Assembly (NCBI RefSeq): GCF_001676055.1
Contig: NZ_LZEX01000004.1
Location: 1 to 64,000 of the forward strand
Source: Morganella psychrotolerans
GTDB taxonomy: Bacteria > Pseudomonadota > Gammaproteobacteria > Enterobacterales > Enterobacteriaceae
Direction: 5' to 3'
DNA length: 64,000 bases
The notes beneath the pieces were generated by a model. It ran no database searches, had not been told where the DNA came from, and was given only the letters and a program-made list of their open reading frames with translations. Made by a program: the position numbers and the translations under genes. Shown here piece by piece: positions 16,874 through 24,852 of this stretch (the stretch's first letter is position 1; every line of letters begins with the position of its first letter).

Positions 16874-17629
16874 TCAGTTACCGGCGGCTGTTTTTGCCAC
16901 ACTGCACTGTGTTCCCTGACAGCTGAACTGCAACTGCGGGCGGCCGCCGTAATCGTTGATGTATGTTAAAACCGGCACATTTCCCAGTGCTGCCGCACTG
17001 AGGTTGAGTGTTCCCTGACTTTTTGGTGCAACCATCAGGGGCGTAAATCCATCCAGACTTTTGCCGTTCAGCCCGGTCAGGGCATCGACGATGGTCACGT
17101 AATACGCAGTGGGATTATTCACTTCATAATTATTTCCCTTACGGGTGAGTGTGATTTTTTCCTGCCACGGATTTGTCAGATCTGTTTGTGTGGCATAGAT
17201 AGCCTCCGGGCGGTAGAACAGCTTAATGCGGGTTTGCAGCGCGATTTGCAGGACATTCTGCCGGTTGCTGCGCGGGGGAATTTCCCGCAGATTGAAATAG
17301 AAAACGCTTTCTCTGTCCTGTGGTAGTGCGGCTATGTCCGGGATACCCTGAATTTTTACCTGGCTCTTATCACCCGGCTCAATGCGTTGCACCGGCGGTA
17401 ATACCACCAGCGGGGCGGATACTTTCTGACCGCTCTGATCCTCAATCCAACCCTGTGCCAGATACGGCAGCTCTTTATTCAGATTACTGACATTCAGGCT
17501 GACGGATTTTTCCGCTCCGTTAAAAATAATACGGGTGCGATCGAGCGCGATCGCTGCCTGTACCTGTATCGTTGCCGTCAGCATGGCAGCGGCAAGCACA
17601 GTAATACTGATTTGTTTAACTGACATCAT
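16874..17629 (-). CDS. mrpD: Periplasmic fimbrial chaperone MrpD
   Basis: A 251-residue PapD-type chaperone with signal peptide to about residue 25 (IQVQA), then IALDRTRIIFNG, LPYLAQGWIED, FYFNLREIPP and the family motif RIKLFYRP. The C-terminal cysteine pair FSCQGTQCSV is shared with the chaperone at 8310-9068. Start overlaps the usher stop by 4 bp (ATGA). Confidence 0.92.
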   Translation of the reverse strand: MMSVKQISITVLAAAMLTATIQVQAAIALDRTRIIFNGAEKSVSLNVSNLNKELPYLAQGWIEDQSGQKVSAPLVVLPPVQRIEPGDKSQVKIQGIPDIAALPQDRESVFYFNLREIPPRSNRQNVLQIALQTRIKLFYRPEAIYATQTDLTNPWQEKITLTRKGNNYEVNNPTAYYVTIVDALTGLNGKSLDGFTPLMVAPKSQGTLNLSAAALGNVPVLTYINDYGGRPQLQFSCQGTQCSVAKTAAGN

Positions 17630-20271
17630 AGTGAATCACTCATTTCGTTACGTGTGGGTGGTGATAAAACAGGTTGCTCTGCGGCGTTCAGCCATTTCCC
17701 GCCGGATGTGCCAGGGGACGCCGGTTGTGGCAGCGGTACTGCTGTCTCAGCGACGGCGGCAGATTGAATGTTGCAGGTCAGCAAAAGTGTGGACAGTGAT
17801 TGTCCGGGCTGAAGTTCAGGGACGGTTATGTTGCATGCTGGTTCACTGCCGCGGCGCAGTGTCAGTACATCCCCGCTGTTAATACCGCTGAGATAAACCT
17901 GTCCGCCATCATTAACTATTCCGAGTTCCCGGTTATCTTCTGACATAATTACCGCGCCGAACGGAGGCGTACTGCCATCCGACAGACGAACAGTCGCCAT
18001 CGCTTTCTGCCCTGACAGCACATCAAACTTACGGTAGCCAATAGCGCCCTCAGTCAGAGTTAACTGCTGAACAGAACGGCGGGCTTCTGCATTTTCAGGC
18101 AGTTTATTGATGTCAATCCCGGCACTGTTCCGGAAGTAATTATTCATATCCGGAAGTACCGCTTTACCGAAGCGATTGGTATAGCTGAGTGCACCGGTAC
18201 TTCTTACCGGAACACCGGCAACACCTGATGTATCCACCAGCAGCCGTGCGCTGCCAGGCATATTGATCCGGTGGAGTGCGCCGCCCTGAGGTGTCATGGT
18301 TACCCCGCCCTGAAGAGAGAGGGACGCTGAGGTATATTCGCCGTCAATATGACTTGCACTGGCAGTTACCAGTGCGCTGTCAGCATAGCGCATGTAATAT
18401 CCGTCAGCAGATGCTTTGCCGTTACTGCTCAGTCCCGTGCCGAGGCGGTAACTGTTGTTATCATCCGGGCGATCGAAATAACTGACATTATGGGAATTTC
18501 CGCCGCGATTAATGACACTGTTATAACTAATGGTGGCGCGATCGCCCCACGGCATACTGACATTGAGATATACACCATCATCATTTTTGCTCTGAAATTT
18601 ATTACGGTACGCCGACAGACTGATATTGATGTTTTTATAACTGCCGATATCCATATATTTAGCCAGTGACAGGTTGTAATTGTCGTTATCCGGGCGATTC
18701 CAATACGTCTGATGGCTGTAATTCAGATAAGTGCTCAGTCCGATATCCCTGAACTGTTTACTGAGCATGATGGTGTAAAGCTCTTTATTGTTATCCGCAT
18801 TATTGTCGTGGTAACGCCTGTCGAGGAACTGATTCATACTCATAAAGTCGCGTTCGGAAAAACGATAACCGGCGAATGTCACCTGGCTGTCCAGCTCTTC
18901 AAAGCGTTTGGAATAACTCAGACGGTATGAACCGCCGCGGTACTGTTTATCTTCACGGGGAAGACGGGCAAAGGACTGTGTCGCATCAAAAGAGATGGCG
19001 CCGAAGGCCATCAAATCACGGCCCACACCAAGAGAAGCCGCATTGTAATCACCGGCGACCAGAGAACCGCCGTACAGAGACCAGCCGTTACTGACCCCGA
19101 GGGAAAACTCGCCCATCCCGAATACCGGGCCTTTTGCATGGCGCCCGATCTCTGAAGGTTGTCCGGCAGACAATTTATACTGCACGCGGCCCGGACGGGT
19201 CAGATACGGAATATTGGCTGTATCCATCTGAAATGACTGAACAGAACCATCCTGCTCTTCAATCCTGACATCCAGCTTACCGCTGACCGCATCATTGATA
19301 TCCTGAATACGAAACGGCCCCGGGGCGACCTGGGTTTCATAGATAACCCGCCCCTGCTGACTGACAGTAATTTTGGCATTCGTTTTTGCCACACCGGTGA
19401 CTTCCGGTGCATAACCGCGCAAATTTGGCGGCAACATATTGTCATCGGTCATCAGGTTGATACCGATGTAGCGGAAATTATCAAAAATATCTGAGCGGGA
19501 GAATGTTTCTCCCATCGTCAGTTTCGCCTGTAATGGTGCAATGGCGCGATAAATATAGGTCTGGCTCCATGTCCAGTTGCGCTCAGAGCGCTCACCGGTT
19601 CCGGTGCTGTGGCGGAAATTTCCCTGCCAGTCGGCACGGGCACGCCAGACACCTAAATTTGCACCGAGTGTCCCGTTGCCGGTAACCTGCTGTGTCTGCT
19701 TACCCTGCACCGGATCATTAACACCGGCATTAAGATTGTAATCAAACATCACACCGGAAATCCCTTCATCCCAGCGGGAAGGCGGATCCCAGTTTGCGGC
19801 TGTATATTCGAGATACGCCTGCGGTATTGTCAGCATAAGTACGCTGTCACTCAGTTTCAGTGACAAAGACATACCGGGCAGTGATGTGGTATCCAGACAC
19901 TGATTGTCATTCCACCAGCGCAGACGTTCTGTCCATTGCGGTTTCAGCCCGGTTTGAGCAACCAGCGCAGGTGAAAGGCAGGCAATGCTCCCTTTAGGGT
20001 CGTCAGGCGGAACGATATAAGGCACCGGATAAATATCCGGTAATTCACTGTTATTTACCCTGATAAAAAAATCATAAGTCCCCGGCATGATATAACCCGC
20101 ACGGGCAAAATCAGAAAGATCGATATTCTGTTTATCATTTACATCCAAAATATCGGTATTAAAGTCGATATCCTGATTATCTGAATACGCCGCCGGCATA
20201 AATCCGGCCAGAATAAATGAAATTAAAACTGTCAGTCTCCGGCGCGGGCCGGTACTCAGCGCAATTACCAT
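17626..20271 (-). CDS. mrpC: Fimbrial outer-membrane usher MrpC
   Basis: An 881-residue usher with signal peptide to about residue 30, N-terminal domain (DFNTDILDVN, FARAGYIMPG), barrel with plug motif (LPPNLRGYAPEVTGVAKTNAKI) and C-terminal domains (EPACNITV, LLLTCNI). Homologous along its whole length to the usher at 9065-11692. Assembles the MR/P-like pilus across the outer membrane. Confidence 0.94.
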   Translation of the reverse strand: MVIALSTGPRRRLTVLISFILAGFMPAAYSDNQDIDFNTDILDVNDKQNIDLSDFARAGYIMPGTYDFFIRVNNSELPDIYPVPYIVPPDDPKGSIACLSPALVAQTGLKPQWTERLRWWNDNQCLDTTSLPGMSLSLKLSDSVLMLTIPQAYLEYTAANWDPPSRWDEGISGVMFDYNLNAGVNDPVQGKQTQQVTGNGTLGANLGVWRARADWQGNFRHSTGTGERSERNWTWSQTYIYRAIAPLQAKLTMGETFSRSDIFDNFRYIGINLMTDDNMLPPNLRGYAPEVTGVAKTNAKITVSQQGRVIYETQVAPGPFRIQDINDAVSGKLDVRIEEQDGSVQSFQMDTANIPYLTRPGRVQYKLSAGQPSEIGRHAKGPVFGMGEFSLGVSNGWSLYGGSLVAGDYNAASLGVGRDLMAFGAISFDATQSFARLPREDKQYRGGSYRLSYSKRFEELDSQVTFAGYRFSERDFMSMNQFLDRRYHDNNADNNKELYTIMLSKQFRDIGLSTYLNYSHQTYWNRPDNDNYNLSLAKYMDIGSYKNINISLSAYRNKFQSKNDDGVYLNVSMPWGDRATISYNSVINRGGNSHNVSYFDRPDDNNSYRLGTGLSSNGKASADGYYMRYADSALVTASASHIDGEYTSASLSLQGGVTMTPQGGALHRINMPGSARLLVDTSGVAGVPVRSTGALSYTNRFGKAVLPDMNNYFRNSAGIDINKLPENAEARRSVQQLTLTEGAIGYRKFDVLSGQKAMATVRLSDGSTPPFGAVIMSEDNRELGIVNDGGQVYLSGINSGDVLTLRRGSEPACNITVPELQPGQSLSTLLLTCNIQSAAVAETAVPLPQPASPGTSGGKWLNAAEQPVLSPPTRNEMSDSL

Positions 20272-20292
20272 AATGGATCCAATCAGCTCGGT

Positions 20293-20850
20293 TTAATAAT
20301 ATTCCAGCTTGAAACCCAATATTGCCCGGAAATAACCGGACTGAAGTTCATCACTGTTTTTGACCAGACGCGCCTGATAGCGCAGCGCCATATTATCGGG
20401 ATCAATATCTGCGGGTGGTAAGGGGTGACCCGGAACGGCTTCATGTCCGTTGCGATCGGAAACAGCCAAAGACGCACCTTTACCTGAACCGGTCAGTTGA
20501 AAATGGCCGTCCTGTTCCGCACCTTCAAATGTCACCAGAAAGCGGGGGCTTTCCGTCTTTTGCCCTTTTACCGGTACAACCGTGCATTCTGTCAACCTGA
20601 TCCAGAAATGATCCGCAGGCCCTTGTCCCTCATCACGCAGCATCGGTACAGAGACATCAGATAACATCACCACTTGTTCACGGCTCGCTGTGGAGATGGT
20701 ACAAACCGGCTCCAGAATTGAGCCCTGCATCTGAACTGCACCAAACCGCAGGCTGGTTTTTGCATCTTGTTTGGTTTCACCCGCCGGTACCTGAGCAGAA
20801 AAACACACAACAATTACCAGTAGCCCCGGGGTCATTATGTTGCTACCCAT
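20293..20850 (-). CDS. mrpB: Minor fimbrial subunit MrpB
   Basis: A 185-residue pilin. The longer frame begins at 20889, but ATG 20850 has a GGAG Shine-Dalgarno 6 nt upstream and opens directly into a signal peptide (MGSNIMTPGLLVIVVCFSA). Cysteines in EPVCTIST and LTECTVV; ending AILGFKLEYY. Lies between major pilin and usher as in mrp. Confidence 0.82.
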   Translation of the reverse strand: MGSNIMTPGLLVIVVCFSAQVPAGETKQDAKTSLRFGAVQMQGSILEPVCTISTASREQVVMLSDVSVPMLRDEGQGPADHFWIRLTECTVVPVKGQKTESPRFLVTFEGAEQDGHFQLTGSGKGASLAVSDRNGHEAVPGHPLPPADIDPDNMALRYQARLVKNSDELQSGYFRAILGFKLEYY

Positions 20851-20918
20851 TTCCGTCTCCGCTAAACGCGCACAATTAAAAACCGGCACAGGTCTTCCGT
20901 AATCTGTGCCGGAATTGA

Positions 20919-21467
20919 TTACTGGTAAGTCAGTGCGAAAGTAGCGATAGCGGTGAAATCACCCGGAACCGCAGCTTCAGCGGAAGAACCCTGCAGATAA
21001 GCTGCAAAATTCAGGTCGTTGTTACCATCACGCAGTGCCTGCTCACGACTTGGTGCGCCTAATTTGATTTGCTTACCGCCTGCATCGGTAATAACAACCG
21101 CTGCATTTTTTGCCATCCCTTCAATACCCAGGGAACCGGCTAAAATATCCGCTGCTTCAGAACCGCCAAATGTGGTTTGTACTGTTTTATAGGTTTCAGT
21201 TGTGCAATTTTCTAATGAAACTTTAAAATCACGGGAATTACTGCGTCCGCCATCTTTTAATGCCGCAGTAGAAATCTGACCTAACGGAACAGTCTGGTTT
21301 TCGGTATCAGGTGTAATTGAACAAGGCGCATCAATAATTGAACCGGTAAATTTAACAGTACCGTGTCCCTGATCTTTTACCGGCGAAACAGGATCAGCCG
21401 CGAATGCTGAACCGGCAACCATTGACATACCAAAACCCAGAACTAATGCTAATTTATTAAAAGTCAT
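20919..21467 (-). CDS. mrpA: Major fimbrial subunit MrpA
   Basis: A 182-residue major pilin: signal peptide ending SAFAADPV, GHGTVKFTGSIIDAPCSI, second cysteine in LENCTTET, ending ATFALTYQ with the penultimate tyrosine motif. First gene of the operon, 136 bp downstream (in its direction) of the invertible element. Its frame is intact, unlike the paralog at 12292-12832. Expression should depend on the orientation of IE1. Confidence 0.9.
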   Translation of the reverse strand: MTFNKLALVLGFGMSMVAGSAFAADPVSPVKDQGHGTVKFTGSIIDAPCSITPDTENQTVPLGQISTAALKDGGRSNSRDFKVSLENCTTETYKTVQTTFGGSEAADILAGSLGIEGMAKNAAVVITDAGGKQIKLGAPSREQALRDGNNDLNFAAYLQGSSAEAAVPGDFTAIATFALTYQ

Positions 21468-21603
21468 GTTATTCCCTATAATTACAATTTATTTTTTGAT
21501 ATTGAAAAATAATGCGGAAGTACGCCGTATATATGAACTCACAGCCGCGACATTGTTATTTGGTGAATAATATTGCGCTGTTATGAAATGAATCAAAAAC
21601 GGA

Positions 21604-21623
21604 ACAAAATACACCAAATTGTT
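21604..21623 (+). repeat. IE1 left inverted repeat
   Basis: ACAAAATACACCAAATTGTT, site of strand exchange on the mrpA side. Confidence 0.85.
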
Positions 21624-21844
21624 CCATCAGGAATTAACATCTGTAAGTTATGCGTATATTATTCAATTATTCTTTTTTTAGTTTAAAAACAGACTAATGA
21701 CATATTTTTACTCGTCACTGTTTTTGAATTGCATTAAAACAATTATCCGTCACCGAACCCGGAGAGGTCAATCAGCAGAATAAAATATCATTCTTTTAAA
21801 AATTAATGACTTATGATCACGAATCCGGAGGGATACATCAATAT

Positions 21845-21873
21845 TTGACTAAGGGGAAACCTTTAGTAATAAT
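21845..21873 (+). promoter_or_regulatory. Sigma70-like promoter inside IE1, facing away from mrpA
   Basis: TTGACT (21845-21850), 17-bp spacer, AATAAT (21868-21873), ending 4 bp inside the right inverted repeat. Points toward the recombinase gene. Inversion would place it just inside the left repeat facing mrpA. Confidence 0.6.
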
Positions 21874-21877
21874 TAAA

Positions 21878-21897
21878 AACAGTTTGGTGTATTTTGT
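21878..21897 (-). repeat. IE1 right inverted repeat
   Basis: Reverse complement of the left repeat with one mismatch; on the recombinase side. Confidence 0.85.
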
Positions 21898-22120
21898 CTT
21901 TTTATAAATAGGCGGAGTTAACATCTGCATTATCACCATAAACCGCCAGTTTATCAGGCTTGGAAGACAAATAGCCCTATTAATCCTTATGAATATATTG
22001 TCAATATGTAAACATTATGTAACCACTATCATCCTGTCCGTTGTCTTTATTCATATTTATTACTTGCTATAGTTATATCTCTGGCTTTTATGATTTTATT
22101 GGACAATAACAGGAATAATC

Positions 22121-22684
22121 ATGGATAAACGCAAATTTCTTACCCGTTCTGAAGTTAATGCTATCCTGGAACAAGCAAAAAAAAGCCGCCACGCCAAAAG
22201 AAATTACTGCATGATTTTAATGTGCTATTTGCATGGTTTTCGCGTCAGTGAATTATGTAATCTTTCTCTTTCTGATATTGATCTGGATAGCCGGCTTATT
22301 TATGTCAGGCGTCTGAAAGGAGGATTATCGACCACACAACCACTTATTGATATTGAATATAATGCATTAACAGCTTGGTTAGCTGAAAGAGAAACCTGGC
22401 GTAACCAGGATTTAGAATGGGTATTTTTATCACAGAAGAGCGGGGCAATTTCCCGGCAGCAGGTACATACATTATTAAAAAGATATGGAAAAGATGCGCA
22501 TATATCCGTTCAACCTCATCCGCATATGCTGCGCCATGCCTGCGGGTATTCATTAGCTGATTTAGGACGGGATACACGGTTAATACAGGATTATTTAGGA
22601 CACCGCAATATTTCACATACCGTTATTTATACCGCCAGTAATTCAAAACGTTTTCAGCAAATATGGGATCCGCTTCGTGGTTGA
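22121..22684 (+). CDS. mrpI: MrpI-like phase-switch tyrosine recombinase
   Basis: A 187-residue tyrosine recombinase that inverts the mrp promoter element. Catalytic set R41 (HGFRVSEL), H135/R138 (HPHMLRHACG), H161 (LGHRNISHT) and Y170 (VIYTASN) is complete. CAGGAA upstream of the ATG gives the ribosome site. It is divergent from mrpA with IE1 between them, the canonical mrpI arrangement. With IE1 as shown, the internal promoter would read into this gene, so recombinase expression may rise in the OFF state. Confidence 0.9.
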   Translation: MDKRKFLTRSEVNAILEQAKKSRHAKRNYCMILMCYLHGFRVSELCNLSLSDIDLDSRLIYVRRLKGGLSTTQPLIDIEYNALTAWLAERETWRNQDLEWVFLSQKSGAISRQQVHTLLKRYGKDAHISVQPHPHMLRHACGYSLADLGRDTRLIQDYLGHRNISHTVIYTASNSKRFQQIWDPLRG

Positions 22685-22890
22685 CCTGCTGATAAAATAT
22701 ACAAGTTTATTATTTTCCGTATCAATTAAGATGACTTATTCATAAATAAGCACAAAGTAGCTATCCGGTTATTTATTCACTTATTTTTATAAATCCCACC
22801 TAAACCATAACTCCGGACAATGATTAATGTTGGTTAGTTATGGTTTTACCACCGATCAATATTATTCATAACTGTTCGTTAAATGAACTG

Positions 22891-23175
22891 TTATTTTTCC
22901 ATATATTTGACCAGTTGGTTATCTGTCGTACTGAGTTGCTGCAATGTCTGAAAAAATAAACCCGGTTCAATTTTCAGTGCTGCACAAAACATCAAAAAAG
23001 CTTCAATCGTAATTTGAGTAATACCCCGCTCATAGCGGGAAACCTGCTGCTGACTGATACCACAGCGGGCAGCCAGCTCACAACCGGTTAAACCAGCCGT
23101 CCGGCGATACTGTCTGAGCAGTTCACCTGCCAGTATATTTGTATAGAGTTCATTTTGTGTTGTGTTATTCATCAT
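22891..23175 (-). CDS. MrpJ-like XRE regulator at the end of the third fimbrial operon
   Basis: About 94 residues with a Cro/C1 helix-turn-helix (LLRQYRRTAGLTGCELAARCGISQQQVSRYERG). The SQQQ.SRYERG helix places it in the MrpJ group. It is the last gene of the operon starting at 28784, 36 bp after the minor pilin. The longer frame uses a TTG at 23187; ATG 23175 is the more likely start. By analogy it links fimbrial expression to motility repression. Confidence 0.8.
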   Translation of the reverse strand: MMNNTTQNELYTNILAGELLRQYRRTAGLTGCELAARCGISQQQVSRYERGITQITIEAFLMFCAALKIEPGLFFQTLQQLSTTDNQLVKYMEK

Positions 23176-23210
23176 AATATCAACCAATGTTATTTTTTTA
23201 AGATGGTATT

Positions 23211-23762
23211 TTACTGGTATTCCAGTGTCATTGTGACTGAGGAGTTGCCACTGCCGCCGGTAATCTGAGGCTCAACCTGGCGATAAAATGCTTTCATTGC
23301 AGCGTTATTTTTCCCTGAAGAACTGCTGCTGATCAGCGTGACTGATGTATCATAACGCACTGACTGCCAGCTTCCTGATGATTTCTCGTGATGCACTTCA
23401 ATCACCACCCCTTTGGCTGAATTTTCACCTTTATCCAGTCCGATGTAGTACTGGCTATCAGAGGAATAGCGGTTTCCGTCCAGTTTTGCTTTCACACCTG
23501 CGCCGGACGGACAGCTGAATTCCAGTGCAAAGGGTACTGCCGCCGAAACAGAATCAATACCGCTGCCAATCCCGCTCTGACTGTGTGTAAACCAATGCCC
23601 CAGGTGAACATGAGTATCCGGTGTTTTCAGCTCACAGGTATTACTGGTGATCCGTCCGTTGATCCGGACTTCAACTGTTTCAGCAAAACTGATGGCCATA
23701 TTACATACTGCCGTCACTAATAAGATAAGTGAAATACTTATTTTTTTTATCATCACTAACAT
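23211..23762 (-). CDS. Minor fimbrial subunit
   Basis: A 183-residue pilin: signal peptide ending SFAETV, cysteines in NTCELKTP and LEFSCPSGAG, ending SVTMTLEYQ. AAGGG upstream of ATG 23762. It contains an in-frame A8 run near its start (codons 4-7), a useful contrast to the out-of-frame runs in the island. Likely a minor rod or adaptor subunit. Confidence 0.8.
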   Translation of the reverse strand: MLVMIKKISISLILLVTAVCNMAISFAETVEVRINGRITSNTCELKTPDTHVHLGHWFTHSQSGIGSGIDSVSAAVPFALEFSCPSGAGVKAKLDGNRYSSDSQYYIGLDKGENSAKGVVIEVHHEKSSGSWQSVRYDTSVTLISSSSSGKNNAAMKAFYRQVEPQITGGSGNSSVTMTLEYQ

Positions 23763-23774
23763 ACTGTTTTCCCT

Positions 23775-24830
23775 TTACCGATAAGTCACGGTCATATCAA
23801 GGATGGCATTAGCTTCACCGGGGGTAACCTGATTTGATGTTTTGATATACCGGAATACCAGAGGCATAACATAATCCCCGCTCTCAGTTTGCTTGTTTCC
23901 GACATCAAAATAGGTCCCCATGTTATATGCCTGATACCCGCCAAAGCCGGTAACCTGATAGCCTATGCCCTGCGCTGTTGTTGATGCGGTTGGTTTTGTC
24001 AGGGTAATAACATTACTTCGGTTAGCCGGTTTATTTTGATCCGTAAACATCACTTTAGGCAGCACTCCCGAATCACAATTCACCATCCAGACATCCTCCC
24101 GGGAAGCAAACGTTCCGTTAACTCCTGTTTTATTCACTTCTTCCCAGTTAACTTCCTTCATTCTCACATCTGTACCGCCCCGGATATGCGGAAACTTGCA
24201 GGTTGGTGCACGAACAGTGACTTTGCCTGATAACTGAACAGTACCGGTATCGGTTCCCTGAGATCCGTTACAGGCAACGCTGACTTCGCTGATATCACGG
24301 TTCAGGCTGTATGTGCCGGGTTTTGCTTTTCCCGGAATTGTCACCAGCCGATAACCCCAGCGGGTCAGTGAGCCCTCTTTAGCTTCTGCGCCATGTTGTG
24401 CACGACCGATATCCGTCCAGGTGCTGCCTACCGGTGAATTCGTCCGGCTGCTGCGGTTACCCGCACCATACGCCGCATCGGTAAAGGCGATCAGCCCGAT
24501 ACCTTCAATATTGGTTTTCTGAATAGTGTGTGTTTTGCCGGTTACCGGATCGGCGATTGTTCCCGCGTTATCCGCCCGCTTAAATCGGGCCTGAATTGGT
24601 TTCTGATACTGTCCGTCCGTCGTACAGATAGTGGTATCGGTCCCGCCTTCTGCCCAATCGGTCAGAAAACGGTTCTGTAAATCACCTACTTCACCTGCTT
24701 CAAATGTATAGTTTCCGAGATCCAGTGTCACGGATTGTCCTGCCGCAAACGCCCCTGTTCCCGCGCCTGTCATCATAACGGTGGTGGCCAGCAGCAGGGT
24801 TGTTATTCTGTTATTGCGCATTGCTTTCAT
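23775..24830 (-). CDS. Fimbrial adhesin / large minor subunit
   Basis: A 351-residue secreted protein with signal peptide ending TGAFAAGQ. The N-terminal part (about residues 30-200) holds cysteines in TTICTTDG and VACNGSQG; the C-terminal pilin domain starts near VRAPTCKFP and ends LDMTVTYR. The two-domain size fits a tip adhesin. ATG 24830 with an AGGA upstream is preferred over the frame opening at 24935, which would overlap the usher. Resembles PmfE-type large subunits in size and place, but I do not assign a name. Confidence 0.75.
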   Translation of the reverse strand: MKAMRNNRITTLLLATTVMMTGAGTGAFAAGQSVTLDLGNYTFEAGEVGDLQNRFLTDWAEGGTDTTICTTDGQYQKPIQARFKRADNAGTIADPVTGKTHTIQKTNIEGIGLIAFTDAAYGAGNRSSRTNSPVGSTWTDIGRAQHGAEAKEGSLTRWGYRLVTIPGKAKPGTYSLNRDISEVSVACNGSQGTDTGTVQLSGKVTVRAPTCKFPHIRGGTDVRMKEVNWEEVNKTGVNGTFASREDVWMVNCDSGVLPKVMFTDQNKPANRSNVITLTKPTASTTAQGIGYQVTGFGGYQAYNMGTYFDVGNKQTESGDYVMPLVFRYIKTSNQVTPGEANAILDMTVTYR

Positions 24831-24852
24831 CTGTGTTTTTCCTGTTTCAGAA

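Larger units (their letters stand above)
21604..21897. promoter_or_regulatory. Invertible promoter element IE1 of the mrp operon
   Basis: A 294-bp segment between 20-bp inverted repeats: ACAAAATACACCAAATTGTT at 21604-21623, and its reverse complement with one mismatch at 21878-21897 (15 outer bases perfect). It lies between mrpA and the divergent mrpI-like recombinase, exactly as the MR/P switch does in Proteus. The best internal promoter faces the recombinase, so the sequence shown is probably the OFF orientation. Confidence 0.85.
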
